Source: Mesorhizobium sp. (GTDB lineage: Bacteria > Pseudomonadota > Alphaproteobacteria > Rhizobiales > Rhizobiaceae). From it: a stretch of DNA of 64,000 nt. This document shows, piece by piece, positions 1-10,050 of this stretch. The stretch covers positions 1 through 64,000 of the forward strand of contig SAKE01000026.1 in NCBI GenBank assembly GCA_004017275.1. The letters are read 5' to 3'. A program made the translations under genes and the position numbers. The first letter of the stretch is position 1; every line of letters starts with the position of its first letter. The notes beneath the pieces are model-generated. The model was not told the origin of the DNA. It did no database searches and saw only the letters and a list, made by a program, of their open reading frames with translations.

Positions 1-60
1 AAAATCACTCCGATAGGAATCCCACAGATTCAGTCAAAATCTGAACCGCTCTAGATAGAC

Positions 61-90
61 AAAGGCACCCGCCGTCAGGCGGGTGCCTTT
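61..90. terminator. bidirectional hairpin terminator
   Basis: A perfect 13-base inverted repeat (AAAGGCACCCGCC, loop GTCA, then its complement ending in CTTT) has an A-run on one side and a T-run on the other, so it can act on both strands. It lies between whatever precedes the window and the convergent alpha/beta hydrolase gene. Bases 1-60 hold no recognisable gene; a short open frame ends at a TAG at 52-54 and could be the tail of an upstream gene. Confidence 0.85.
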
Positions 91-122
91 GTGCTTTCAT
101 CGAAATGTCCGCGGGACAGTGC

Positions 123-1037
123 CTATTGGGCGAGAAAACCAGTGATCAGCTTGACGGTGGCGTCGGGGTTTTCCTCCATGATCCAGTGACCGGAGTCCGG
201 CACGATGCCGCCCGTGACATCGGTGGCAACAAGCCGCAGGATATCGGCCTGCGTGGTGCCGGCGGATTTTTCACCGCCAACTGCCAGCACCGGCATGGTC
301 AGTTTGCCGCCGGCGGCGAGCATCGCCCGGTTGTCGATCGCGTCCTGGTCAAAGGCCTTGAACTGCTCGAAAGCGTCGTGCATCGCATGCGGGCGTGCAT
401 AGAGTTTGGCGTAGTGCCTGCGCGTTGCCTCGTCGATCTTCTTGGGGTTGGCCGACAGCTCGTTGTAGAAGCGGTCGAGATAGATGCGCTCGCGACCCGC
501 GACCAGCCGCTCCATGTCCGGGCCGCGGAAGTTGAAGTGCCAAAGCAGCGGGCTTTGCTTGATCTTTTCCCAGTCGCCGATTCCAGGCAGCGGCGCATCG
601 ACGATGACCCATTTGGTGATGCGCTTGGGATATTGCGCGGCAAGCGCATAGCCGACCATGTTGCCGATGTCGTGGGTGACCAGATCAGCCTTGTCGATCT
701 TCAGAGCATCCAACACGCCGGCGACGTCGACGGCCTGATTCTTCTTGGTGTAGCCTGCTTCCGGGTGAGCCGACAGACCCATGCCGCGCAGATCCGGCAC
801 GACGACGGTATGATCCTTCGCAAGTGCCGCCGCCGCCGCGCCCCACATGTCTCCGGTATCGGCAAAGCCGTGCAGCAGCACGACGGCGGGACCCTTTCCG
901 CCGACGCGCACATAGAGTTTGGTGCCATTGGTTTCGACGGACTGCGTCTTGAAACCCGGTGGAAAAGAAACGATGCGTGCCGTAGCCGGCAAGGTAACAA
1001 GAAGCACACCCAACACGGCCAACACGGTCTTGCGCAT
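123..1037 (-). CDS. secreted alpha/beta-fold hydrolase, epoxide hydrolase type
   Basis: This is a 304-residue alpha/beta hydrolase. The N-terminus (MRKTVLAVLGVLLVTLPATA) is a typical Sec signal peptide, so the enzyme probably acts in the periplasm. The oxyanion motif VVLLHGFADT, a nucleophile elbow THDIGNMVG with Asp instead of Ser, and the late DSGHW histidine match the epoxide hydrolase / haloalkane dehalogenase group of the superfamily. The ORF track starts 14 codons upstream, but this ATG has TGGAG seven bases before it and puts the signal peptide at the terminus. The gene ends next to the bidirectional terminator at 61-90. The substrate cannot be told from sequence; the fold is confident, the reaction only likely. 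Confidence 0.85.
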   Translation of the reverse strand: MRKTVLAVLGVLLVTLPATARIVSFPPGFKTQSVETNGTKLYVRVGGKGPAVVLLHGFADTGDMWGAAAAALAKDHTVVVPDLRGMGLSAHPEAGYTKKNQAVDVAGVLDALKIDKADLVTHDIGNMVGYALAAQYPKRITKWVIVDAPLPGIGDWEKIKQSPLLWHFNFRGPDMERLVAGRERIYLDRFYNELSANPKKIDEATRRHYAKLYARPHAMHDAFEQFKAFDQDAIDNRAMLAAGGKLTMPVLAVGGEKSAGTTQADILRLVATDVTGGIVPDSGHWIMEENPDATVKLITGFLAQ

Positions 1038-1183
1038 AGCGTTCTCCAGAGACGTCGGAGGCCCCAAGCCTTCGTTCATGACTATCTCCTAACAGGCTTT
1101 TCACCCGGCGTATGGTGAAAGAATCAAAGAGGGCGCAGCAAACGCCGCGCCCTCGTATCAATTCCCGAAGATGAGCCGTTTTT

Positions 1184-2458
1184 TTAGCTGGCGGCTGCCT
1201 GCGCCTTGCGCGCTTCCTTCATGTTCGGCAGGAACACGGTTAGCAGTCCAAGCAGCGGCAGATACGAGCAGATCTGGAAGACGAAATCGATGCCCTTCAT
1301 GTCGGCGACGACGCCGAGCACGGCCGCCGCAATGCCGCCCATGCCGAAGGCAAAGCCGAAGAAGATGCCGGCGATCATGCCGACGCGGCCCGGCACCAGC
1401 TCCTGCGCGAAGACGACGATGTTGGAGAAGGCCGACGACAGGATCAGGCCGATCAGCACCGTCAGCACCATCGTCCATTCCAGATTGGCGTAGGGCAAGG
1501 CCAGCGTGAAGGGCAGCACGCCGACGATGGAGAACCAGATCATCGCCTTCTGGCCGTAGCGGTCGCCGAACGGGCCACCGAGCAGGATGCCGAGCGCCGA
1601 GGCGCCGAGGAACAGGAACAGCATGACCTGCGACATCTGCACCGAAACGCCAAACTTATGGATCGAATAGAACGTGTAGTAGCTGGCGAGGCTGGCGATG
1701 TAGGCGTTCTTGCTCAGCACCAGCAGTGTCAGCACGATCAATGCATTCATGACCTTGCGGCGCGGAAAGGGCGAAACGAAGCTTGCCGTCTTGCGCGTGC
1801 CCTGCGCGGCGCGCAGCCGGCTGTACCAGCCGCCGACCTGCCACAAGACGATGATGCCGATCAGCGAGCCGACGGCGAACCAGGAGATGCTGGTCTGGCC
1901 GAACGGCACGACGATGAAGGCGGCCAGCAGCGGCCCCATGGACTGGCCGAAATTGCCGCCGACCTGGAACAGCGACTGCGCCAGGCCAAAGCGGCCGCCG
2001 GAGGCGAAGCGGGCGATGCGCGAGGATTCCGGATGGAAGATCGCCGAGCCGATGCCGATCAGCGAGGCGCCGATCAGAAGCAGCAAATAGTGCCCGGCAT
2101 AGGCGAGCACGATCAGGCCGATCAATGACGACGCCATGCCGTAGGGCAGCGAATAGGGCATCGGCCGCTTGTCGGTGATCATGCCGATCACCGGCTGCAG
2201 CAAGGATGCGGTCACCTGGAAGGTGAAGGTCAGGAGGCCGATCTGCCAGAAGTCGAGGCCGTAGTTCTCTTTCAGCAAGGGATAGATGGCCGATAGCAGC
2301 GACTGCATGATGTCGTTGATGCAGTGGCAAAAGCTCACCGCCAGGATAACGGTGAAAGCCGTCGCCTGGGCGGAAGCGTGACTGGTGCTCGCCTGTGGCG
2401 CGACGCTGGCGGCTGTCGTATCGGTCAAGGTAGGCTCCGTGGTCTTTTTGGCGGGCAC
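1184..2458 (-). CDS. fsr: MFS exporter, fosmidomycin-resistance (Fsr) family
   Basis: A 424-residue inner-membrane transporter with about 12 hydrophobic segments. The early motif FCHCINDIMQSLLSAIYPLL, the loop GMITDKRPMPYSLPYG and the segment IFHPESSRIARFASGGR are hallmarks of the Fsr branch of the major facilitator superfamily, whose E. coli member confers fosmidomycin resistance. A Thr/Ala-rich stretch of about 30 residues precedes the first membrane segment. The gene is divergent from an AraC-family regulator 122 bases away, a common pairing in proteobacteria, so that regulator probably controls it. The natural substrate is unknown. Confidence 0.88.
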   Translation of the reverse strand: MPAKKTTEPTLTDTTAASVAPQASTSHASAQATAFTVILAVSFCHCINDIMQSLLSAIYPLLKENYGLDFWQIGLLTFTFQVTASLLQPVIGMITDKRPMPYSLPYGMASSLIGLIVLAYAGHYLLLLIGASLIGIGSAIFHPESSRIARFASGGRFGLAQSLFQVGGNFGQSMGPLLAAFIVVPFGQTSISWFAVGSLIGIIVLWQVGGWYSRLRAAQGTRKTASFVSPFPRRKVMNALIVLTLLVLSKNAYIASLASYYTFYSIHKFGVSVQMSQVMLFLFLGASALGILLGGPFGDRYGQKAMIWFSIVGVLPFTLALPYANLEWTMVLTVLIGLILSSAFSNIVVFAQELVPGRVGMIAGIFFGFAFGMGGIAAAVLGVVADMKGIDFVFQICSYLPLLGLLTVFLPNMKEARKAQAAAS

Positions 2459-2580
2459 ACCCGCAGGGCAATCTGGCGGACGCTCCTGTAGAGCGCTTTA
2501 GGGAAGGTGCCTTATAAGCTGCTTGCGGCACGACTTCTTTCGTGGTTTGGTCCAATAGTTTCGCAAGTGGGCCATATGAG

Positions 2581-3465
2581 ATGCCGCACGGCAAAGAAAT
2601 CTTTCACGCCGGCAATGCCAATCTCGGTCAGTTGCACGAGAGCCGCTGGCAGTGGCTGGAGCAAGTGGCCGGGCCGGCGGTGGCGCTGCCGACCGAATAC
2701 CCGGACGGCTACCGCGTGCCGCAGCATCGTCACAGTCGCAGTCAGTTGCTGCATGCGCTGGTCGGTGTGGTGCTGGTGACGACGCGGTATGGGCGCTGGA
2801 TGGTGCCGCCCGACCACGCGATGTGGATACCAGCCGGCACCGAGCATTCCGTCGAAATGCTGGGCGATGTCTCGATGCGCTCGGTCTATGTCATGCCGCA
2901 GGCGATCCCCGGGTTGCCCGAGGGCTTACGCGTCGTCGGCGTCACCGACCTGATGCACAGCCTGATCGTGGAATCGGAAAAGCTGCCGCAAGGCGGTGTG
3001 CTGGAAGGGCGCGGCGGGCTGATCATGAACCTCCTGCTGCACGAAATCCCGACCCTGCCTGAACGGCCGCTCGGCCTGCCGTTCCCGTCCGATCCCAGGC
3101 TGTCGGCGCTGTGCCGGCGCTTCGTCGCCGCACCGTCGCCGCACGCGACGATCGATGAGTGGGCCGATGCCGCCGGCATGAGCCGCCGTTCCTTCACCCG
3201 CGCCTTCCAGCGTCAGACCGGCCTGTCGCTGTCGACATGGCGCCAGCAGGCCTGCCTGTTCGCGGCGCTGCCGCGGCTGGCCGACGGCGAGCCGATCACC
3301 AGGGTGGCGCTCGACTTGGGCTATGACAGCGTGCCGGCGTTCATCACCATGTTCAAGCGCATGCTGGGGACCTCGCCACGCGGCTATATGCGCGGCGCTC
3401 GCGAAAGCGTGGAAGTCGCTCGTCGCCTGATCGGCCCGGTTCGATTGGAAAGCCCTGCGCCGTAG
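2581..3465 (+). CDS. AraC-family transcriptional regulator with N-terminal cupin
   Basis: A 294-residue cytoplasmic regulator. The N-terminal half carries a cupin-like ligand-binding region (QHRHSRSQLLHALVGVVLV near residues 45-65). The C-terminal ~100 residues hold two helix-turn-helix motifs (WADAAGMSRRSFTRAF and VALDLGYDSVPAFITMFKR) followed by the family's SPRGY ending. The ORF track begins at a GTG 39 bases upstream; I prefer the ATG at 2581 because the extra residues (VWSNSFASGPYE) do not look like family sequence, but neither start has a strong ribosome binding site. Divergence from the Fsr-type exporter suggests it governs that gene and possibly itself. Confidence 0.85.
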   Translation: MPHGKEIFHAGNANLGQLHESRWQWLEQVAGPAVALPTEYPDGYRVPQHRHSRSQLLHALVGVVLVTTRYGRWMVPPDHAMWIPAGTEHSVEMLGDVSMRSVYVMPQAIPGLPEGLRVVGVTDLMHSLIVESEKLPQGGVLEGRGGLIMNLLLHEIPTLPERPLGLPFPSDPRLSALCRRFVAAPSPHATIDEWADAAGMSRRSFTRAFQRQTGLSLSTWRQQACLFAALPRLADGEPITRVALDLGYDSVPAFITMFKRMLGTSPRGYMRGARESVEVARRLIGPVRLESPAP

Positions 3466-3479
3466 CGGAGGCTGCTGTT

Positions 3480-4415
<936 letters not shown>

Positions 4416-4570
4416 GCACCGTTCCTGGTGGAGGATGGAGAGGCCTGACGGACTCGCCTGCGCCCTTTCACCGGGCTTTTAGCGGCCCGCGCCGGTATTG
4501 CAAGCGTCGAGATCGGGAATCCGCCGGCTAAACTCAAGAAAGCTCCATGCCATCGCCGGCCTGCAACATT

Positions 4571-5200
4571 TCAGCCCGCCTTGCCGCCGAGCCAGGCCGC
4601 GAACTGGTCGATGGTCTGGTCGGCGATCATCTGCATGGTGGCCGGCGAAACCCCCTTCCAGCTGTCGCCGCCCCCGCTGGCGCCGGAATTGACAGAAGGC
4701 GCCTTCTGCTGGCCGTTGATGCGGTGCAGGCGATTGCCGGCCGGATCGTAGACGTCCCAGACATAGATGACGGTGGTATCGGTGCCTTCGGACATCGTCG
4801 AGAAATAGCCCTTCAGCACATGCGTCGCGGTCTGGTCGGCGCTGCCGGCGAGCGTGATGCCGCGCTGCCTGGCGCGGGTCTGCAGCTCCGCCGTCAGCGG
4901 TGTCGCGGCTTCCACCGAAGCGCCGACGATCGGCGCGATCTGCAGGCGGGTCTTCGCCAGGATGGCAGCGCTCTGGGCTGACGGGGCAGGTGCGGCGGTG
5001 GTTGCGGGAGCGCCCGCCGTGCTGGTGGCGGCCGGTGCGGTTACCGTGGCCGCGCCGCTCCCTGACGTGGCGGGCGGCGTCTGGGCCGATGTCGCCGGCG
5101 GGGTGATCGCCGACGGTTCGAGCACGTCCTTTGCGTTGGTGCAGGCGGTCAGAGCCAATGCCACAAGCAATGACACGGTCGTCACATGCGATCGTCTCAT
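4571..5200 (-). CDS. putative lipoprotein, unknown function
   Basis: A 209-residue protein starting MRRSHVTTVSLLVALALTAC; the LTAC lipobox with a Cys near residue 20 marks it for lipidation. Residues ~25-80 are a low-complexity Ala/Pro/Thr linker, after which comes a compact domain of ~120 residues containing THVLKGYFSTMSEGTDTTV and YVWDVYDPAGNRLHRI. I do not recognise the domain by name, though lipoproteins of this build occur in rhizobia. The start is taken at the ATG before the signal peptide, 12 codons inside the track ORF, with AAGGAG about eleven bases upstream. It sits just downstream of the M24 gene (43-base gap), so it may be the last gene of the lgt operon. Confidence 0.7.
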   Translation of the reverse strand: MRRSHVTTVSLLVALALTACTNAKDVLEPSAITPPATSAQTPPATSGSGAATVTAPAATSTAGAPATTAAPAPSAQSAAILAKTRLQIAPIVGASVEAATPLTAELQTRARQRGITLAGSADQTATHVLKGYFSTMSEGTDTTVIYVWDVYDPAGNRLHRINGQQKAPSVNSGASGGGDSWKGVSPATMQMIADQTIDQFAAWLGGKAG

Positions 5201-5243
5201 TTGCCTTCTAACTCCTTGGCGAAGAACGCCTCCCATTGTGGAT

Positions 5244-6395
5244 TCACTGTACGATCAAGTCGAGATCATGGCGGGACAGCGGCTTGGGCTGGGATTCGGT
5301 GGTCAGGTAGGTGCGGCCAAGCGTCATCGCCGTCTCGGTATCGGAATCCATGATGATCATGTGGGCGAACAGCGTCATGTTCGGCGCGATCGGTTCGGGG
5401 TTGCCCTGGTAGAACATCGGCATGTCCATCCAGGACGGCGTGAAACGGGCGCCGACCGAGTAGCCGCAGGCGTTCAGCCGGTGCTTGGTCAGGCCGTGCG
5501 CCTCCATGGTGCGGGCGTGGGCATCGAACACGTCGCCGAAGCTGTTGCCCGGCGTCATCGCCTTTTCGACGGCCAGAAGCGCTGCGCGGGCGGCATCGAA
5601 CAGCTCCTGATGGCGCTTCGACACCTTGCCGGTCAGCACCGTGCGCATCATCGGCGCGTGGTAATGGTTGAAGACGCCGGCCCATTCGAGCGTCAGCTGG
5701 TCGTTCTTGGTCAGCTTGCGGCGGCCGGCCTTGTAGCGGCACAGCAGCGCGTCGACGCCGGAGCCGATGATGAACTCGTTGGCCGGATAGTCGCCGCCGC
5801 CGGCAAAGATCGCGCCTTGCATCGCGGCCAGGATCAGGGCTTCGTCGCCGCCCTGCTTGATCAGCGGCAAAGCCGCGTCGAGCGCATCGTCGGAGAGATT
5901 GGCGGCCTTCTCGGCCTTGGCGATCTCGGCCGGGCTCTTGAACAGGCGCAACCGGCCGACGATGCCGGACGCATCGGCGATCTGGCCGAAGGTTTGCAAC
6001 TGCTCATCCAGGCGGCGACCATTGAAGGCGGTCAGGCCGTGGGTGTCGTATTCGACCCCGATGCGGGCGCCGAGCAGGTCGAGCTCGTTGAGCAGATTGC
6101 GCAGGTCGACCGCCGGATTGGCGCCGTTGCGGTCGGTCCACAGAACGATGTTGTCGATGATCGAGGTCTGGCGCGCCTGGCGCAGATCGGCCGAACGGGT
6201 CAAAAGCACCATCGAACCGTCGGCCTTCACCACCAGGCACTGGAAGAAGCAGAAGCCGAACGTGTCGTAGCCGGTCAGCCAGTACATGCTTTCCTGCGCG
6301 AACAGCAGGATGGCGTCGAGCTTCTTCTCGGCCATCTCGATCATCAGCCGGTCGCGCCGCGCATCAAATTCCGATCGTTCAAAATGCAGCGCCAT
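5244..6395 (-). CDS. M24-fold protein (pita-bread; creatinase/ectoine hydrolase type)
   Basis: A 383-residue cytoplasmic protein with the two-domain layout of the aminopeptidase P / creatinase family: an N-terminal creatinase-like domain (ESMYWLTGYDTFGF, residues ~35-50) and a C-terminal pita-bread domain. The metal-binding residues of true M24 peptidases are not where expected: LTLEWAGVFNHYHAPMMRT replaces the D-x(10)-D segment, CGYSVGARFTPSW replaces GHGIG, and HMIIMDSDTETAMTLGRTYL replaces the Glu-containing motif. This points to a metal-independent relative such as creatinase or the ectoine hydrolase DoeA rather than a prolidase. The start overlaps the pgeF stop as TAATG, implying translational coupling. 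Confidence 0.8.
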   Translation of the reverse strand: MALHFERSEFDARRDRLMIEMAEKKLDAILLFAQESMYWLTGYDTFGFCFFQCLVVKADGSMVLLTRSADLRQARQTSIIDNIVLWTDRNGANPAVDLRNLLNELDLLGARIGVEYDTHGLTAFNGRRLDEQLQTFGQIADASGIVGRLRLFKSPAEIAKAEKAANLSDDALDAALPLIKQGGDEALILAAMQGAIFAGGGDYPANEFIIGSGVDALLCRYKAGRRKLTKNDQLTLEWAGVFNHYHAPMMRTVLTGKVSKRHQELFDAARAALLAVEKAMTPGNSFGDVFDAHARTMEAHGLTKHRLNACGYSVGARFTPSWMDMPMFYQGNPEPIAPNMTLFAHMIIMDSDTETAMTLGRTYLTTESQPKPLSRHDLDLIVQ

Positions 6396-7189
6396 TATTC
6401 CCTCTCCAAAACGATCGCCGAGACCTGCCGGCCGTAATCGGGCTCCTTGCGGTGCGTGGTGCGCCGGTAGGAGTAAAACAGATCTTCCTCGGCATAGGTG
6501 CAGCGGCCGAGGCCCTCTGCCGTCACGCCGGCTTTAGCCAGCCGGTCGACCGTGTAGCGGTTGAGGTCGAACATGGCATGGCCGGCGTTGGCGGAGGGTG
6601 CGAAATAGCCGATGTTTTCAGCGTCTGCCTCGACAAAGCGGGCGACGAATTCCGGCCCGACCTCGTAGTTTTGCGGACCGATCGAGGGGCCAAGCACGGC
6701 GACGGTGTTTTCGCGTCGGGCGCCGAGGCTTTCCATGGCGAGGAGGGTGTTTTCGAGCACCCCAGTGAAGGCACCTTTCCAGCCGGCATGCGCGGCGCCG
6801 ATGATGCGTGCCTGGGGGTCGGCAAACAGTACCGGGCCGCAATCGGCGGTCGAGGCGCCGATGGCGATGCCTGGCCGGTCGGTGACGATGGCGTCTGCCT
6901 TGGGGCGCTCGCCGGCAAAGGGTTCCCGGGCAATGACGACATCGGGCGAATGGATCTGCCAGGCGGTCAGCAGATGGCTCGCCGGCACGCCCATCCAGGC
7001 AGCGACACGGGCGCGGTTCTCGGCCACCAGCGTCTGGTCGTCATTCGATCCGGTGCCAATGTTGAGACCCTGGTAGATGCCGTCGGAGACACCGCCGACC
7101 CGGGTAAAATAGCCGTGGCGGATGCCTCGTGCCTGCGCCTTGTCCAGCAGCGGCGACCGAACGGGATCCGGTTTGGTCAGATTCAGCAT
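6395..7189 (-). CDS. pgeF: PgeF/YfiH-family multicopper-oxidoreductase-fold protein (laccase domain)
   Basis: A 264-residue protein of the YfiH/YlmD family, described both as a purine nucleoside phosphorylase/deaminase-like enzyme and, in E. coli, as the peptidoglycan editing factor PgeF. Family motifs are RHGYFTRVGGVS, WQIHSPDV, STADCGPVLF, AAHAGWKGAF, GPSIGPQNYEV and FYSYRRTTH; the zinc ligands (His and Cys of these motifs) are present. The track ORF begins 37 codons upstream at a TTG overlapping the midA stop; I chose the internal ATG because it gives the usual family length, although it lacks a clear Shine-Dalgarno. If the TTG is used, the gene is coupled to midA. Confidence 0.85.
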   Translation of the reverse strand: MLNLTKPDPVRSPLLDKAQARGIRHGYFTRVGGVSDGIYQGLNIGTGSNDDQTLVAENRARVAAWMGVPASHLLTAWQIHSPDVVIAREPFAGERPKADAIVTDRPGIAIGASTADCGPVLFADPQARIIGAAHAGWKGAFTGVLENTLLAMESLGARRENTVAVLGPSIGPQNYEVGPEFVARFVEADAENIGYFAPSANAGHAMFDLNRYTVDRLAKAGVTAEGLGRCTYAEEDLFYSYRRTTHRKEPDYGRQVSAIVLERE

Positions 7190-7296
7190 GCGGGCGTTGT
7201 TGTCCGTGTGGGTGGTTTCGTCAAGAAGAAGGTGCTTCGTCGAGAACAGGCGCTGCAAAGCGCGGACGGGAGATTGGGAGGGGCGGCGGTGAAAAG

Positions 7297-8385
7297 TCAA
7301 TCCGCCTCGGCAAAGGGCCGAACCGCCACGCCGCGAGGCAGCACCGCAAGCACCTTGAACAGATCGCCCATGGCTTGCGGGCCGGCGAGGCGCTCGACGG
7401 CCTCAGTGATCTTGTCACGCGCCGCCTGGTCGGCATCGGCGCCGAGCCGGCCGGCGCGCTCCAGGATACCCATGCCGAGCAGGAAATCGCCCTGCCTCGT
7501 CAGATGGGCATCGAGGCCATGCGCACGCACGATTGCGGCAAGGGCGGCGAAATCGACATGAGTGGTGAGGTCGGCCTCACCGGGATTGGCCAGCACATCT
7601 TCGTGATTGTGGCTGCGCAAGGCCTGCAGCGTGTCGCCGACACCCGGCTGCAGATGGCCATAGTCGAGGAACAGGCCGGCGCCGCCTTGGCGGGCTATTC
7701 GTTCGGCGATGGCCGCCATCAGCGCTGTACGGGCCGGCGCGATCTCGACGATCGCACCGTGCGGCGCTTCCGCGGCATCGGCGGGCAGCAGCGCCGGGTC
7801 GACAGAGCCTGCGCCGGCGAAGAAGCGCAGCTCGTTGGCGTCGTCGAGGCCGACCATGCGCTCGCGCCAGCCGGCGCCAGCGCGGACGAACTGGCGGATG
7901 GGCACGGCGTCGAACAGTTCGTTGCCGACGATGAACAGCGGTTGTTGTGGCAAGGTCTCGATGGTTTCGTGCCAGCCAATCGCGAAGGGTGTGACGCCGA
8001 GCGTCTGTTTCTGGACATCGGTCAGGCGCGGGCTGGTCTCGATCATGGCGAAGGCAGCACCATTGGCCAGATCGGGATCAAGCCGCGATAGCGTGCGCAG
8101 CATGTCCTTCATCAGCGTGCCGCGGCCGGGTCCGATCTCGGCGATGGTGGTCGGCTGCGGCCGGCCGCTCGCCAGCCAGGCCTGGTATATCCACACGGCG
8201 ACCAACTCGCCGAACATCTGGCTGATCTCGGGCGCGGTGATGAAGTCGCCGGCCGCACCAAAAGGCTCGCGCGTCATGTAGTAGCCGTCCGCCGGGTCGA
8301 ACAGGCACAGCGCCATGTACTCGTTGATCGGTATCGGCCCCAGTGCCTCGATCAGGTCGACGATGCGGGTTTTCAGCCGTGTCAT
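7297..8385 (-). CDS. MidA/NDUFAF7-family SAM-dependent methyltransferase
   Basis: A 362-residue class I methyltransferase of the MidA family. The eukaryotic homologue NDUFAF7 methylates an arginine of respiratory complex I; the bacterial role is less certain. The SAM-binding segment is [19 protein letters not shown] (residues ~85-105), preceded by the family signature [20 protein letters not shown]. The long track ORF (590 codons) is a false extension antisense-free into the lgt region; the genuine ATG overlaps the lgt stop by four bases (ATGA), fixing the start. The lgt-midA-pgeF order is a familiar alphaproteobacterial arrangement and suggests cotranscription. Confidence 0.9.
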   Translation of the reverse strand: MTRLKTRIVDLIEALGPIPINEYMALCLFDPADGYYMTREPFGAAGDFITAPEISQMFGELVAVWIYQAWLASGRPQPTTIAEIGPGRGTLMKDMLRTLSRLDPDLANGAAFAMIETSPRLTDVQKQTLGVTPFAIGWHETIETLPQQPLFIVGNELFDAVPIRQFVRAGAGWRERMVGLDDANELRFFAGAGSVDPALLPADAAEAPHGAIVEIAPARTALMAAIAERIARQGGAGLFLDYGHLQPGVGDTLQALRSHNHEDVLANPGEADLTTHVDFAALAAIVRAHGLDAHLTRQGDFLLGMGILERAGRLGADADQAARDKITEAVERLAGPQAMGDLFKVLAVLPRGVAVRPFAEAD

Positions 8386-9236
8386 GCCGGCTGCGGCTGT
8401 TCCACCGGCTTGGCTGTCGCCATCGCCCAGATGCCAGCCAGCACCATCGGGGTGGAAAGGATCATGCCCATGGTCAGCCAGTTGGTGCCGAGGAGATAGC
8501 CGAGCTGCTGATCGGGCTCGCGGAAGAACTCGACGAAGATGCGCGACAAGCCATAGCCGCAGATGAAGGCGCCGCCGACGAAGCGCGGCGTCTTCAGCTT
8601 GAGGCGCGAATGGGTGAGGATGCGCAGCACGAGGAACAACACCACACCTTCGAGCAGTGCCTCGTAGAGCTGGCTCGGGTGGCGGGCAAACGGCCCGCCA
8701 TTGGGAAATTCGAACGCCCAGGGCACGTCGGTTGGCCGCCCCCACAGCTCGGAATTGATGAAGTTGGCGACGCGCACCAGGCCAAGGCCGACCGGCACGC
8801 CGGCCGCCACGACGTCGAACAGCGACCATGTACGGATGCCGCGCTTGATCGAAAACAGCGTCATGGCCAGGATGACGCCGAGCAGGCCGCCATGGAACGA
8901 CATGCCGCCTTGCCAGACCGCGAAGATATCGAGCGGGTGGGCGATGTAACGCGGCAGATCGTAGAACAGCACATAGCCGGTGCGGCCGCCGAGCACGACG
9001 CCGATGGCCGCCCAGACGATGAAATCGTCGAGATCCTCCGGCTTCATCGGCAGGACGCCGTTCGGCCAAAGCTTCGCATTGGCGGCGAGCCGCTTAGCAT
9101 ACCACCAGGCGAACAGGATGCCGACGATGTAGCCGACGCCATACCAATGCACCGCCAGTGGCCCGATCTGGATGAGGATCGGGTTGATGTTGGGGAAGGG
9201 CAGGGAGGCCAGCGGCAGCAGGAAATAGTCGTTCAA
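8382..9236 (-). CDS. lgt: prolipoprotein diacylglyceryl transferase
   Basis: An inner-membrane enzyme of about 284 residues that attaches diacylglycerol from phosphatidylglycerol to the lipobox cysteine of prolipoproteins. The signature [14 protein letters not shown] with its essential Arg, the motif [13 protein letters not shown] and [12 protein letters not shown] are all present, with about seven membrane segments. The track ORF starts at 9347, which would run into the promoter of the divergent ubiK-like gene; the TTG at 9236 ([18 protein letters not shown]) fits the family N-terminus, though no strong Shine-Dalgarno precedes it. It overlaps midA by four bases. Confidence 0.92.
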   Translation of the reverse strand: MNDYFLLPLASLPFPNINPILIQIGPLAVHWYGVGYIVGILFAWWYAKRLAANAKLWPNGVLPMKPEDLDDFIVWAAIGVVLGGRTGYVLFYDLPRYIAHPLDIFAVWQGGMSFHGGLLGVILAMTLFSIKRGIRTWSLFDVVAAGVPVGLGLVRVANFINSELWGRPTDVPWAFEFPNGGPFARHPSQLYEALLEGVVLFLVLRILTHSRLKLKTPRFVGGAFICGYGLSRIFVEFFREPDQQLGYLLGTNWLTMGMILSTPMVLAGIWAMATAKPVEQPQPA

Positions 9237-9402
9237 CGGGGAACTCTCGGTTGCGAACGCGTTTGGGCGCGGACCATGCGGCAGGGTTTTGGCAGGGTCA
9301 AGGCAAGGTGGACGCACCCGACTTGATGCCGCAGCGAGGCGCAACATGCTTGCATTCCGTGCGCAGCGCCACTAACTCAATTCCAGCAAGCGAGGATTTG
9401 CC

Positions 9403-9705
9403 ATGTCGACCGGACCGAACCGCATTCTCGATGAATTCGCTAAGCTGATGACCGACGCCGCCGGCGCCGCCCAGGGCGTGCGCCGTGAGGTGGAGACCGC
9501 CTTCAAGGGGCAAGCCGAACGTATTCTCAACACCATGGACGTGGTGCAGCGCGAAGAGTTCGAAGCCGCGCGCGAGATGGCCGCCAAGGCCCGGGAGGAA
9601 AACACCCGCCTTGCCGCCCGTATCGAGGCACTCGAGGCGAAGCTTGCCGAACTGGCCGGTGACGCCTCACCGGCGACGGCAGCCAAGCCCCGCGCAAAAA
9701 AATAA
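9403..9705 (+). CDS. UbiK-family accessory factor (BMFP domain)
   Basis: A 100-residue, mostly alpha-helical protein. The central segment QAERILNTMDVVQREEFEA and the following heptad-like stretch ARIEALEAKLAEL match the BMFP / YqiC / UbiK family: short membrane-associated coiled-coil proteins, one of which assists ubiquinone synthesis in E. coli. A Lys/Ala-rich tail (KPRAKK) ends the protein. GAGGA lies seven bases before the ATG. It is divergent from lgt, and its stop is followed by an AT-rich regulatory-looking gap. The family is clear; the ubiquinone role in this organism is inferred. Confidence 0.85.
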   Translation: MSTGPNRILDEFAKLMTDAAGAAQGVRREVETAFKGQAERILNTMDVVQREEFEAAREMAAKAREENTRLAARIEALEAKLAELAGDASPATAAKPRAKK

Positions 9706-10050
9706 TCGTTAAACTTTTCCACATAGCCCGATCCTGAAAAGCGCTTTGCCGTGAATCGTTTAACGGCATTGCATGAATCTTTGTGACAGCGGCTTTCCAC
9801 ATGCGAATGACGCAGTGCGAAAAATTGGGCTGTTCACGCGACTCCCGATCAATAGACTGAATTTGTTGCATGATTCGGAGCAGGGTCATGCGACCGGGCG
9901 GTGGGGTCCGGTCTGGGGTCTTTGCGTCGAGAAGTAGTCTTTTGCGCGAAGAAAGTCCTGGCCGTCCGAGTTCTAGACAAGATTGTTCGTTGTGTGTGCC
10001 CTCCCGCGGAGCGTGTGGCGGCGCTCGTACAGAACGACAGGAAGCATTCC
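9706..10050. promoter_or_regulatory. AT-rich intergenic region with clustered GANTC sites and DnaA-box-like motifs
   Basis: A gap of 345 bases before the ybjN-like gene, markedly richer in A and T than its surroundings. It holds four GANTC sites (9753, 9775, 9840, 9872), the CcrM methylation target in alphaproteobacteria, and two DnaA-box-like sequences, TTTTCCACA (9715-9723) and CTTTCCACA (9793-9801). TTAA half-sites of the kind bound by CtrA occur at 9709 and 9760 but not in a paired TTAA-N7-TTAA arrangement. Probably the promoter region of the downstream gene. Confidence 0.5.

Noticed and set aside
4854-6437. 527-codon plus-strand ORF
   Set aside because: It is antisense to the M24 and lipoprotein genes and matches no family; the minus-strand genes have clear motifs.
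9706-9880. Possible chromosome origin because of DnaA boxes and GANTC sites
   Set aside because: None of the usual alphaproteobacterial origin neighbours (hemE, parAB, dnaA, gidA) are present and boxes are few; a regulated promoter explains the signals.
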